In this document: in pieces, positions 52,269 to 60,443 of the stretch
Numbering within the stretch: the first letter of the stretch is position 1
Layout of the letters: every line of letters starts with the position of its first letter
Assembly (NCBI GenBank): GCA_049241565.1
Contig: JBMLQL010000040.1
Coordinates: forward strand, 24,366-88,365
Length of the DNA stretch: 64,000 bases
Direction: 5' to 3'
Source: DZBG01 sp049241565
GTDB taxonomy: Bacteria > Bdellovibrionota > Bacteriovoracia > Bacteriovoracales > Bacteriovoracaceae
Program-made: the position numbers and the translations under genes
The notes under the pieces: model-generated
Databases searched by the model: none
Seen by the model: only the letters and a program-made list of their open reading frames with translations
What the model was told of the DNA's origin: nothing

Positions 52269-54290
52269 ATGATTTCCCTCTCAGGTCTTAACCCAGAACA
52301 ACGCCTTGCTGCAGAAACTATTCTGGGGCCAGTTCTCATTCTGGCCGGGGCTGGCTCAGGCAAAACTCGAACAGTAACCTATAGAATCGCTAATATGCTC
52401 ATGAATCATCATATTTCTGGCAAAGAGATTCTGGCCCTAAGCTTTACCAATAAAGCGGCCATGGAGATGAAGGAGCGCGTGGGGCATCTCGTCCCACCCA
52501 AATATCGCAAGGGAGTGACTCTCTCTACGTTCCACTCACTTGGAATTAGAATACTCAGGGAAGATATTCACCATATTGGTTATAATAATCAATTCACAAT
52601 CTATGATTCCTCGGATCAAATGAGCATTGTTCGCGAGGCCCTTAAAAATTATAAGGGTGAACAAAATTTTGATAAGGGAATTATTCTCTCAAAGATCTCT
52701 CTTTTAAAAAATAAAGCTATTGGTTCTGATGAATTTGAGAAGACTGATCTCTACGATCCTGAAAATCCTTATGATGTCGCCACTGCTTATGTTTATCACT
52801 ACTACCAAGATAAACTACAATTTTGTAATGCTCTTGATTTTGATGATATTCTATTTCTCGTCGTAAGACTTTTCTTGCGGGCCCCAGAAGTGGCAAAAAA
52901 ATATTCTGAGCGCTTTAAGTACATTATGGTCGATGAATATCAAGACACTAATAATCTCCAGTTCAATATGATTCAATGTCTCACATCAACTCACTCTAAT
53001 ATCTGTGTGGTTGGTGATGATGACCAGGCGATTTATGCGTTTCGTGGAGCTGATATTTCAAATATCCTTAATTTTGAAAGACAGTATACAGATACAAAAG
53101 TCATTAAGCTTGAAGAGAACTACCGCTCAACTTTTCCCATTCTAGATCTGGCCAATCAGGTCATTAAAGAAAATAAAAACCGTAAAGAAAAGACAATGAG
53201 AACCTCTCAGTTAGAGGGGCATAAACCTCAACTTTGGATGGCCGGAGACTCTGACCACGAAGCAGCCATTGTGGTAGAAGATATTATAAAGCTCCAGGCT
53301 GAAGGACGCGCACTTTCTGATATCGCGATTCTTTATCGTTCTAATAATCAGATTCCTCCTTTTGAGGATCAACTCCGTATTTCGCAAGTTCCCTATAATA
53401 TTATTGGTGGGCAAAAGTTTTACGAGAAAAAAGAAATTAAAGATCTCATCGGTTACTTGACTGTTATTCAAAACCCAAGAGATGAGCTTGCTCTTAGAAG
53501 AATTCTCAATGTTCCTCATCGAGGAATTGGGACAGTGACCTTAAATAAGTTTCTGTCCAAGGCCAGTGAACAAAAGCGTCCTCTCTATTCAGTTCTTAAA
53601 GAAGAATCTGATCACGCTGCGATCAAAGATTTTATTGGGCTCATTGAAAGATACAGGCATTCATTTAATTTTGAGAGAACACCTCTACTTAATGGAATCA
53701 ACCAGCTTGTTGAAGAGATTCACTATAATGACTTTATTGAAAAAAGCTACGACAGCTCAAAGCTTGCTGCTCGTAAGAAAGATGACGTGAAGAACTTTCT
53801 TTTAGCAGCAGATCGCTTCCAAGATAAGTTTGCTGAAGATGCGACCTTAGAGAATTTCGTAGAAAGGCTTCTCCTCGCTGACTCAAGAGACACTCAGAGT
53901 TCAAATGATGAATTTCAGAAGAATGAAGTCACTCTTATGACTCTTCACTCATCAAAGGGTCTTGAGTATGAATTTGTTTATCTTGTGGGGATGGAGGAAG
54001 AGATCCTGCCCCATAAAAGAACGATTCTTGATGGGACGGATATTAATGAAGAACGCAGACTTTGTTATGTTGGTGTGACTCGTGCGCGGCAACGACTTAT
54101 CATGACGGCCTGTAAAGAACGCAAGATTTACAATAAAAACATTCCACGCTTCAAATCTCGTTTTATGATGGGACTTGAAAATTGCTATAAAGAAGTTGAT
54201 CGTACAAATTTTGGAGACATGAACGAAGATGAGGTTAAAGACTTTAAGAAAAGCTTTTTCTCATCACTCATGAAAAGTATTGAAGAATAG
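52269..54290 (+). CDS. Rep/PcrA-type ATP-dependent DNA helicase (UvrD superfamily)
   Basis: 673 residues with all superfamily 1A motifs: LNPEQRLAAE (Q-like), AGAGSGKTRTVTYR (Walker A), LSFTNKAAMEMKER, TLSTFHSLG, VDEYQDTN (Walker B), GDDDQAIYAFRGAD, LEENYRS, VTLMTLHSSKGLEYE and RRLCYVGVTRARQRL. It unwinds DNA 3' to 5' for repair or replication restart. Length is short for UvrD (about 720) and close to Rep (673), and the sequence is nearer Rep, but I cannot fix which. The start has only a weak ribosome site. It ends five bases short of the convergent lipoprotein gene. Confidence 0.93.
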   Translation: MISLSGLNPEQRLAAETILGPVLILAGAGSGKTRTVTYRIANMLMNHHISGKEILALSFTNKAAMEMKERVGHLVPPKYRKGVTLSTFHSLGIRILREDIHHIGYNNQFTIYDSSDQMSIVREALKNYKGEQNFDKGIILSKISLLKNKAIGSDEFEKTDLYDPENPYDVATAYVYHYYQDKLQFCNALDFDDILFLVVRLFLRAPEVAKKYSERFKYIMVDEYQDTNNLQFNMIQCLTSTHSNICVVGDDDQAIYAFRGADISNILNFERQYTDTKVIKLEENYRSTFPILDLANQVIKENKNRKEKTMRTSQLEGHKPQLWMAGDSDHEAAIVVEDIIKLQAEGRALSDIAILYRSNNQIPPFEDQLRISQVPYNIIGGQKFYEKKEIKDLIGYLTVIQNPRDELALRRILNVPHRGIGTVTLNKFLSKASEQKRPLYSVLKEESDHAAIKDFIGLIERYRHSFNFERTPLLNGINQLVEEIHYNDFIEKSYDSSKLAARKKDDVKNFLLAADRFQDKFAEDATLENFVERLLLADSRDTQSSNDEFQKNEVTLMTLHSSKGLEYEFVYLVGMEEEILPHKRTILDGTDINEERRLCYVGVTRARQRLIMTACKERKIYNKNIPRFKSRFMMGLENCYKEVDRTNFGDMNEDEVKDFKKSFFSSLMKSIEE

Positions 54291-54295
54291 GTCAT

Positions 54296-54850
54296 TTACC
54301 TTACATCTAGGAATAGCTCCACCTCAAATCTGTTTTCATATTTTTCAGGCACAAGAAAATAAAATAAACTTGGCTCATTAAGAACCTCCTTTATTTCGTA
54401 AGGCCCAGAGTTCTCAACCCACGTTCCTAGGTCATCGTCATAATTCATTGCTATAAGAGTGAGTTTAACATGATCCTTATCATCTATCCTTCCAATCAGC
54501 TCACTTTTAATTATTTTATAATACTCACTCTTAATAGTTGTAGGAAATTGCCCGCTAAAGCTACAACTCCCATTTGTCCAACCAAGATGAGAAAAATCGA
54601 GAAAGAAACCATTCTCTCCGTCTTGAGAAAAAGAAAAACTTATTGATTCAGATAATCCTCTTGAAAGTGGATCAACATAACAACCTCTATACCCACTTCC
54701 ACCAATATTAAAATTGCTGGCAAGATCATAAGGAGCAAGCACTTCTTCCTCTTCTGATATTTTATCCTGCTCAACAACGAGATAAGCCTCAGGTACACAG
54801 GCAGTCACGAGGAAAAATTGAATAAGAAGCAAGAGTCTAAAGACAAACAT
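54296..54850 (-). CDS. Small lipoprotein (hypothetical)
   Basis: 184 residues from the ATG at 54850, which has TTAGGAG upstream; an ATG six codons earlier lacks a site. The signal sequence ends FFLVTAC, a lipobox with Cys18. The mature domain is beta-rich with three cysteines (GCYVD, GSCSFSG), Ser/Phe-rich strands (SISFSFSQDGENGFFLDFS), and a charged C-terminal half. No family recognised. Expected at the outer or inner membrane surface. It converges on the helicase gene with a five-base gap. Confidence 0.7.
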   Translation of the reverse strand: MFVFRLLLLIQFFLVTACVPEAYLVVEQDKISEEEEVLAPYDLASNFNIGGSGYRGCYVDPLSRGLSESISFSFSQDGENGFFLDFSHLGWTNGSCSFSGQFPTTIKSEYYKIIKSELIGRIDDKDHVKLTLIAMNYDDDLGTWVENSGPYEIKEVLNEPSLFYFLVPEKYENRFEVELFLDVR

Positions 54851-55024
54851 GAAATCTCCTAAATACATTGCCTTATTTTAACTCCATAGTAAGATTTAGT
54901 GATAATCCGGCCAGACAAGCGGTATAACTGACTGATACCTGATGGTAAATCGCAAGAAAAATGAGAAAATTAAGAATCATTGCCAATAATTTATGGGATC
55001 TTAATTATTTCAATTGGAGTAAAC

Positions 55025-55342
55025 ATGAAAAAACTTGTAGATAGACTCATTGAAGTCCATGGGTATATCTCAGATAAAGACTTTATCTGGTGGCCTTTTT
55101 CCTTTCTTCGTCCTGAAAGGAATCAAGAGATCACACCTAAAAACAAAATCCTGATGACCTTCTGTTTTGGAGGTGCTTCCTCGCTCATGCTTGCTATCGT
55201 TGCTATTATGAACAATGCTTTTGAAGTAGGAAGCTTTCTTCAAACATCTGCCACCCTCGTCGCCTCATTTTTCATTTGGTTTAGCATCGTCACTGTCCCA
55301 CTATGGAATGCCAGAGCAAGAAAGCTTAATAGGAAACAATAA
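55025..55342 (+). CDS. Small inner-membrane protein (hypothetical)
   Basis: 105 residues from the ATG at 55025, with TTGGAG upstream; an ATG 15 codons earlier has no site. Two hydrophobic segments (MTFCFGGASSLMLAIVAIM and LVASFFIWFSIVTVPLW) separated by a short loop make a helical hairpin in the membrane. The N-terminal 45 residues are soluble and rich in aromatics (DFIWWPFSFLRPER), and the C-terminus is basic (NARARKLNRK). No family recognised. It points toward the GGA-loop hairpin array at 55358-55471, which begins 15 bases after its stop. Confidence 0.65.
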   Translation: MKKLVDRLIEVHGYISDKDFIWWPFSFLRPERNQEITPKNKILMTFCFGGASSLMLAIVAIMNNAFEVGSFLQTSATLVASFFIWFSIVTVPLWNARARKLNRKQ

Positions 55343-55357
55343 CAAATCGTAGCAATC

Positions 55358-55471
55358 GTCGCCTTTTTGCCATCCTGGCATCGGCGACATAAATTGCATC
55401 CTGCAAATAAAAAAAGGGCCATCCTTGGCCCTTATCTTTAAATCCATCCGTGGAAGACACCTTCCTGGTGG
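55358..55471 (-). ncRNA. Array of five hairpins with GGA loops (candidate CsrA/RsmA-binding RNA)
   Basis: On the minus strand, in order: CACC-AGGAA-GGTG (55470-55458), TCCA-CGGA-TGGA (55454-55443), AAGGGCCA-AGGA-TGGCCCTT (55433-55414), TTGCA-GGA-TGCAA (55406-55394) and TGCCA-GGA-TGGCA (55380-55368), the last nested in GTCGCC/GGCGAC (55388-55358). Every loop has GGA, and four of five read (C/A)(A/G/C)GGATG, close to the CAGGAUG core of CsrA sites (established). They lie between convergent genes. The third hairpin also looks like a terminator. Transcription of the whole array as one RNA is not shown. Confidence 0.5.
55405..55433 (-). terminator. Terminator of the lipoprotein gene at 55472
   Basis: On the minus strand an eight-pair stem (AAGGGCCA/TGGCCCTT) with an AGGA loop is followed by TTTTTTATTT, 38 bases past the stop of the gene above. 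It is also the third hairpin of the GGA-loop array. Confidence 0.8.
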
Positions 55472-55894
55472 TTATTCTGTATCTTTTTCTTCTTTTGAGT
55501 CATCTTCGATGGGATTTGTTTGAGGGGCAGTATCCACAAGATCCTCAGGAATCATATTTCCTGTCGTAAATCCTGTGATCACAAATCCACGAGGCATATA
55601 GAGACCAAACGTTAACCACGAAATCAATTGATCTTGAGGATTTTTCGGTTCATAGATAATAACTTTTGAAATGCCGTCGAATCCTGCTTTGCGAACTTCT
55701 TCATCAATAAATACCTCCTGATAATCAGGATCAACGCCCCAGAAGTAGAAGAATCTCTTCCCTTCAATGGTTACTTCTTTTTGATGAGCTGGGTTCCCTT
55801 CGAATGTCACAGGAATAGACTGATTCGAACGAAAATGGATCGTTGTGCAACTAGAAAATACAATAAGACACAAAATTGAAAACAATTTTTGCAT
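55472..55894 (-). CDS. Small lipoprotein (hypothetical)
   Basis: 140 residues from the ATG at 55894, preceded by GGA; a start six codons earlier is less likely. Signal sequence with lipobox (LIVFSSC, Cys16). The mature domain starts TTIHFRSNQSIPVTFEG and includes TIEGKRFFYFWGVDPDYQEVFIDEEVRKAGFDGISKVII, then a hydrophobic GLYMPRGFVITGF that may be an amphipathic or membrane-associated segment. The pattern (FWG...D.E..V) recalls small Bor/TraT-like lipoproteins but is not assigned. The acidic C-terminus (DDSKEEKDTE) ends just before the GGA-loop hairpin array, which overlaps its 3' untranslated region. Confidence 0.7.
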   Translation of the reverse strand: MQKLFSILCLIVFSSCTTIHFRSNQSIPVTFEGNPAHQKEVTIEGKRFFYFWGVDPDYQEVFIDEEVRKAGFDGISKVIIYEPKNPQDQLISWLTFGLYMPRGFVITGFTTGNMIPEDLVDTAPQTNPIEDDSKEEKDTE

Positions 55895-55987
55895 GAAAAT
55901 CCATCCCGTCATGACTTGATATACTTTAATTGTGAAGAATGCTGGGGTGGTATGTCAAAATTTATTTTTTATTTTTTAAAGATTTAT

Positions 55988-56782
55988 TTAGTTGTGCTCA
56001 AACTTTGGTGTCGTTTTTGTCTTCATTCCCTCGAGTGCACGAAAGTGGTCCGATGAACGTTGAGTGATTCCTTGATAAGAACCTACGAGGTCGAGATGAG
56101 CAGAAAGTGAACTATGATAAGCATCTCGCAGAGATTTTTTTGTCATTTGAAGAGCAATTGGAGGAAGAGAGCTCATCATCTCGGCCAGCTTCATCACTTC
56201 TGAATGAAGCTCATCTAGTGCAACAACTTTGTTCACCAGCCCCATAGAAAGAGCTTCTAAGGCGGTATAAGACCTACATGTGAGGAACATTTCACTGGCC
56301 TTGCCAAAGCCAACAAGCCTGATTAAAAAATAAGCACCACCATCCCCAGGAACTAATCCAATCTTGGCAAAAGTTTCAGCAAAACTTGCTTCAGTTGAGG
56401 CCACTCGTAAATCACACATGGCCGCCAAATCACAACCTGCCCCTACAGCAGCACCATTTATCATGCCAATAATGGGCTTTCTCATTTCCATGATCGTTTT
56501 AGGGATTTGCTGGATTCCATCCGTATAATTCTCTCGGAGCTCATTTGATTCTCCGGAAAACATTCCCGTTTTCTCTTTCATGGCCTTGATATCACCACCG
56601 GCACAAAAATTCTTCCCTGCCCCAGTAAGGATAATCACACGGACATCTTTATCTTCATCAGCTGCTTTCAAAGCCGCCACAAAACTTTTCACCATTTCTT
56701 CTGAGTAGGCATTTGAACTCTCAGGGCGATTTAGAGTAATGACTAGAATATGATCTTTTTTAGCAACGATGATATCTTTCAT
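55988..56782 (-). CDS. Enoyl-CoA hydratase/isomerase (crotonase)
   Basis: 264 residues. Crotonase signatures are clear: NFCAGGDIKAM (oxyanion hole), NGAAVGAGCDLAAMCDLRVA, FAKIGLVPGDGGAYFL and SLGLVN-like MGLVNKVV. The first catalytic Glu site (usually GGGCELA) is Asp here, so the reaction may be hydration of an unusual substrate or isomerisation. It is the last gene of the leucine-type operon, starting one base after the stop of the HMG-CoA lyase gene. Its role may be a second hydratase in fatty or branched-chain acyl-CoA breakdown. Cytoplasmic. AGGA upstream. Confidence 0.9.
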   Translation of the reverse strand: MKDIIVAKKDHILVITLNRPESSNAYSEEMVKSFVAALKAADEDKDVRVIILTGAGKNFCAGGDIKAMKEKTGMFSGESNELRENYTDGIQQIPKTIMEMRKPIIGMINGAAVGAGCDLAAMCDLRVASTEASFAETFAKIGLVPGDGGAYFLIRLVGFGKASEMFLTCRSYTALEALSMGLVNKVVALDELHSEVMKLAEMMSSLPPIALQMTKKSLRDAYHSSLSAHLDLVGSYQGITQRSSDHFRALEGMKTKTTPKFEHN

Positions 56783-56783
56783 T

Positions 56784-57689
56784 TTAAATACGTCCTGTGT
56801 TTACATAGGCCTTATGAAATTTTGAGCCTGGCATTTTTCCAAGCTTTTCTAAAATATATTGTCCAGCTTCAACGAGCTTATCAAGATTAATCCCTGTTTC
56901 CATTCCCATCGAATGGCATAGGTACCACACATCCTCAGTGGCCACATTACCTGTTGCCCCCTTGGCATAAGGGCATCCACCAAGACCACCAGCCGAAGAA
57001 TCAAATGTCCGGATTCCTTTTTCAAGCGATACGAGAATATTTGTCATCGCCATTCCTCGGGTGTCATGAAAATGCATCGCGAGCTTATTTACATCAAACT
57101 CAGATGTGAGAACACGAAGATAGTCTCTTACTTGCTGTGGACGAGCGACTCCAATGGTGTCTCCAACAGAAACTTCATAAACTCCAAGGTCAAAAAATCT
57201 TTTGGTCACAGAAACAAGTTTTTCAACCGGTTCTTCCCCTTCATAAGGACAACCAAAAGCTGTCGAGATATATCCTCTTACTTTGATTCCATCTTTTTTG
57301 GCCTCATCGGCCACTTCTTTCATTTTGACAAAAGATTCATCTACAGTGGAATTAATATTTCTCGCTGTAAAAGCATCGGAAGTGGCAGAAAAAAGAGCGA
57401 TCTCTTTAACTCCCAAGGATTTTGCGACCTCGTAGCCTTTTAAATTAGGCACAAGACAGGGGTAAGAAATTTGTTGAGGTAGCTCATTTTTTATTTTTGT
57501 AAAAAGATCAATAGCATCACTCATCTGAGGAATAGCACTGGCCTTCACAAAACTTGTGATTTCAATACAAGTCAGCCCTGACCCTGTGAGTTTTTTAATA
57601 AACTCAAATTTTGTTTCAAGAGGCAGGATAGTCTTTTCATTTTGAAGTCCATCCCTGGGGCCTACTTCAACAATTTTGACTTTGTTCAT
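56784..57689 (-). CDS. Hydroxymethylglutaryl-CoA lyase
   Basis: 301 residues, full length. It splits HMG-CoA to acetyl-CoA and acetoacetate, the last step of leucine catabolism (LiuE/MvaB). Matches: VEVGPRDGLQNE at the N-terminus (metal Asp and Arg of the TIM barrel), SFVKASAIPQMSD, ISTAFGCPYEGE, VSVGDTIGVA, MHFHDTRGMAMTN (two metal His) and AGGLGGCPYAKGATGNVATED, with the catalytic Cys in GGCPYA. Four bases separate its start from the upstream BCCP stop, with GGAG in between. Fifth of six genes in the carboxylase operon. Confidence 0.95.
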   Translation of the reverse strand: MNKVKIVEVGPRDGLQNEKTILPLETKFEFIKKLTGSGLTCIEITSFVKASAIPQMSDAIDLFTKIKNELPQQISYPCLVPNLKGYEVAKSLGVKEIALFSATSDAFTARNINSTVDESFVKMKEVADEAKKDGIKVRGYISTAFGCPYEGEEPVEKLVSVTKRFFDLGVYEVSVGDTIGVARPQQVRDYLRVLTSEFDVNKLAMHFHDTRGMAMTNILVSLEKGIRTFDSSAGGLGGCPYAKGATGNVATEDVWYLCHSMGMETGINLDKLVEAGQYILEKLGKMPGSKFHKAYVNTGRI

Positions 57690-57692
57690 GAA

Positions 57693-58181
57693 TTACTCCA
57701 CATCAATCAGAGTGACTCCACCCTGGACGAGCTCTCCTACTTTATAAAGAATCTTTTTCACTGTTCCGTCTTTATCTGAGCGAATAGCATGCTCCATCTT
57801 CATCGCCTCTAGAATAAGAATGGTTTGACCTTTAGTCACCTTCTCGCCTTCAGCGGCAATAATTTTAAAAATTTTCCCAGGCATTGGTGAAGTCAAACTT
57901 CCCGCGGCCGCTCCAGCTTTCTTAAGCTTATTGCCACCTTCTGAAAGTGTTCCTTCAATACCATTTGAAATGACCTTAACATCACCCTCACGTGAAGGCT
58001 TTGTGACATAGGCCTTAAAACGATCGCCTTTTTGATCTTGAACAATAATCTCCCCCTGAGAAGTAGAGACAACTTCAAAAGAAAAGGCTTGCCCTTCAAG
58101 ATTAAAACTTAAGGTTTTACCATCGTTTTTAATATCTGGTATTTTTAGCTCTTCGCCATTCACTAAAACTGTTTTCATCAT
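57693..58181 (-). CDS. Biotin carboxyl carrier domain protein (free-standing)
   Basis: 162 residues. The C-terminal 70 residues are a biotinyl domain with the acceptor Lys128 in LEAMKMEHAI. The N-terminal 90 residues, with beta structure (FSFEVVSTSQGEIIVQDQKGDRFKAYV), are like the BT/BCCP-linking region found in methylcrotonyl- and propionyl-CoA carboxylase alpha chains. In most bacteria this domain is fused to the biotin carboxylase (LiuD/MccA, about 660 residues); here it is a separate gene whose start overlaps the carboxylase stop by one base (TAATG). It carries carboxybiotin between BC and the carboxyltransferase. Confidence 0.92.
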   Translation of the reverse strand: MMKTVLVNGEELKIPDIKNDGKTLSFNLEGQAFSFEVVSTSQGEIIVQDQKGDRFKAYVTKPSREGDVKVISNGIEGTLSEGGNKLKKAGAAAGSLTSPMPGKIFKIIAAEGEKVTKGQTILILEAMKMEHAIRSDKDGTVKKILYKVGELVQGGVTLIDVE

Positions 58182-59665
58182 TAATTCCTAAATCCTGTCA
58201 GACGTGTCCAAGGAGTAGAGACCTCAGTCTGATTGTTTGTTTTAAGCATCTTTTTTCCTGAAAGAAGAAATCCTGCAATAAGTCTGGCCTTATCTTCCAA
58301 GCTCAGCTCTTTTGGTTTAAGTGATTCACTATGATCAGGAATAAAATGAGTATGAGTATTCCCTTTCATAAACTCTTTATGACCAAGAATTCTTTTTAGG
58401 AAATCACGATTTGTCTTCACCCCAAGAAAAAGAACTTCATCTAAAGACTTGATACTTTTCTCGATTGCGAGTTCTCTTTTTTCTCCCCAAACCACAAGTT
58501 TAGCAAGCATAGGATCATAATTCACCCCCACAGTCGTTCCATCGAGGAACCCACAATCTAGTCGAACGTCCCTGAGAGAGGGAGTGCCAATTTTTTCTAT
58601 TGTTCCGATTGTTGGCATAAAATTATTATCTGGATCTTCGGCATAGATACGACATTCAATGGCCGATCCTTTTTGCTTAATCTCATTTTGAGTGACAGTA
58701 AGCTTATCTCCTTGGGCCACCATGATTTGATAGCGAACGAGATCATGCCCAGTCACCATCTCTGTCACAGGATGCTCTACCTGAAGACGAGTGTTCATCT
58801 CCATAAAATAGTATTTCCCATCCTGTCCCATAATAAACTCTACAGTCCCAGCCCCGCGGTAATTAATACCTTTGGCGATTTCTACCGCTGTCTCACAAAC
58901 TTTGAGACGAAGTTCCTGGCTCATATTGGGAGCAGGAGTCTCCTCCACTACTTTTTGATAACGACGCTGAATAGAGCACTCTCTTTCAAAAAAGTGCAAA
59001 TGGTTGCCATGAGTATCTGACATCAATTGCACTTCAATATGACGAGGATTGAGTACATATTTTTCAATAAGAACTTTATCACTTCCAAAAGACTTAAGAC
59101 CTTCAGACTTCGCTCCACGGATTGACTCCAAAAGATCAGAGTCTTGATGAACGATTCTCATCCCCTTTCCACCACCACCAGCAGAGGCCTTAATAAGAAC
59201 GGGATAACCGATTTTCTTGGCCTCTTTGGCCAAATTTTCATCAGATTGATCATCTCCATGATAGCCAGGAGTCAAAGGAATATTTATTTTCTCCAGAGCT
59301 TTTTTCGATCCAATTTTATCTCCCATCAATACGATTGATTCTGGAGTTGGCCCGATAAAAATAATGCCTGAACTTTCCACTAGGCGGGCGAATTCTTCAT
59401 TTTCTGAAAGAAAGCCATACCCAGGGTGAATGGCATCTGCGCCACATTTTTTAGCGATCTCAACAATTTTTTTCTTATTCAAATAGGTTTCAGCAAGAGT
59501 TCCTGAACCAAGAGAATAGGCTTCATCAGAGAAAAGTGCATGAGGAAGAGTCTTATCATCCTCAGCAAAGATCGTGACGACTTTAATATTCATCTCTTTT
59601 GCTGTTTTTAGAACTCGCAGAGCAATCTCTCCACGGTTGGCCACAAGGATTTTTTTTATTTTCAT
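58181..59665 (-). CDS. Biotin carboxylase subunit (methylcrotonyl-CoA carboxylase alpha-type)
   Basis: 494 residues, ATP-grasp biotin carboxylase. It carboxylates biotin on the separate carrier with bicarbonate and ATP. Signatures: KKILVANRGEIALRV at the N-terminus, IHPGYGFLSENE, KASAGGGGKGMRIV (ATP loop), FERECSIQRRYQKVVEE, and MNTRLQVEHPVTEM (active-site Glu and Arg). The C-terminal domain ends near residue 450, with a short extension. The carrier, normally fused at the end, is the next gene. Its start overlaps the liuC-like gene by four bases. The context points to methylcrotonyl-CoA carboxylase rather than the housekeeping AccC, although dual use is possible. Confidence 0.93.
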   Translation of the reverse strand: MKIKKILVANRGEIALRVLKTAKEMNIKVVTIFAEDDKTLPHALFSDEAYSLGSGTLAETYLNKKKIVEIAKKCGADAIHPGYGFLSENEEFARLVESSGIIFIGPTPESIVLMGDKIGSKKALEKINIPLTPGYHGDDQSDENLAKEAKKIGYPVLIKASAGGGGKGMRIVHQDSDLLESIRGAKSEGLKSFGSDKVLIEKYVLNPRHIEVQLMSDTHGNHLHFFERECSIQRRYQKVVEETPAPNMSQELRLKVCETAVEIAKGINYRGAGTVEFIMGQDGKYYFMEMNTRLQVEHPVTEMVTGHDLVRYQIMVAQGDKLTVTQNEIKQKGSAIECRIYAEDPDNNFMPTIGTIEKIGTPSLRDVRLDCGFLDGTTVGVNYDPMLAKLVVWGEKRELAIEKSIKSLDEVLFLGVKTNRDFLKRILGHKEFMKGNTHTHFIPDHSESLKPKELSLEDKARLIAGFLLSGKKMLKTNNQTEVSTPWTRLTGFRN

Positions 59666-60441
59666 TTTTTCATCCAGTTTGGTTTATCTTTTTCTAACAA
59701 AGCACGCATCCCTTCTTGGCCCTCGGCCGACACTCTTCTTTTAGCAATCATGCCACAGGTAAAATCCTCAGAGTCCTTGAGGTTTTTCATCACACCTTTA
59801 ATTAATTTCTTAGCTTCTCTCGCAGCTTGAGGTCCTGCGGCCAGAAATCTTTTTTTCACTTCTTCAATTTTGGCATCAAGCTCGCTGGCCTCTACCACGT
59901 CATGAACAAGACCCATTTCTTTAGCTTGATGAGCATCAAACCTCTCGCCTGATAAAAACCAAGCTCGAGCCTTTGATTCACCGATTTTTGAAATACAATA
60001 CGGTGAGATAACCGCAGGTAAAAGTCCTAAGCGAACTTCAGTAAATCCCATCAAGATATTAGGAACAGACACCACATAATCGCATACACTCACAAGCCCC
60101 ACTCCTCCACCGAGAGCATGTCCGTGAACACGCCCAATAACTGGAACAGCACACTCGTTAATGACATAAAACATTTTAGCGAGTTTTTTTGAGTCTTGAA
60201 GATTCTCGGCTTCTGAGTAATCTTTCATGGACTTCATCCAATTCAGATCAGCTCCTGCGCAAAACGAAGCTCCTCGCCCTCCCAGAACAATTAATCTAAT
60301 AGATTGATCCTGACTAAGAGATTCAAAAAGAGAAATGGCCTCATCAATAAGTTCCGCATTAAAAGCGTTATGAAGTTCTGGTCTGTTCAACCATACTTCT
60401 GTCACTCCTTGATCTTGTTTTATAACTTCAAAATATTTCAT
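59662..60441 (-). CDS. Methylglutaconyl-CoA hydratase-like crotonase
   Basis: 259 residues. Hallmarks of LiuC/AUH: GRGASFCAGADLNWM (oxyanion hole with ADLNWM typical of this branch), GRVHGHALGGGVGLVSVCD, FTEVRLGLLPAVISPY, and GERFDAHQAKEMGLVHDVV. It hydrates 3-methylglutaconyl-CoA to HMG-CoA, the step between the carboxylase and the lyase encoded on either side of it, so the position in the operon supports the call. It begins two bases after the carboxyltransferase stop and its stop overlaps the biotin carboxylase start by four bases. Cytoplasmic. Confidence 0.9.
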   Translation of the reverse strand: MKYFEVIKQDQGVTEVWLNRPELHNAFNAELIDEAISLFESLSQDQSIRLIVLGGRGASFCAGADLNWMKSMKDYSEAENLQDSKKLAKMFYVINECAVPVIGRVHGHALGGGVGLVSVCDYVVSVPNILMGFTEVRLGLLPAVISPYCISKIGESKARAWFLSGERFDAHQAKEMGLVHDVVEASELDAKIEEVKKRFLAAGPQAAREAKKLIKGVMKNLKDSEDFTCGMIAKRRVSAEGQEGMRALLEKDKPNWMKK

Positions 60442-60443
60442 TA

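Noticed and set aside
57066..57443. 125-codon open frame on the + strand
   Set aside because: Antisense to HMG-CoA lyase, which is complete.
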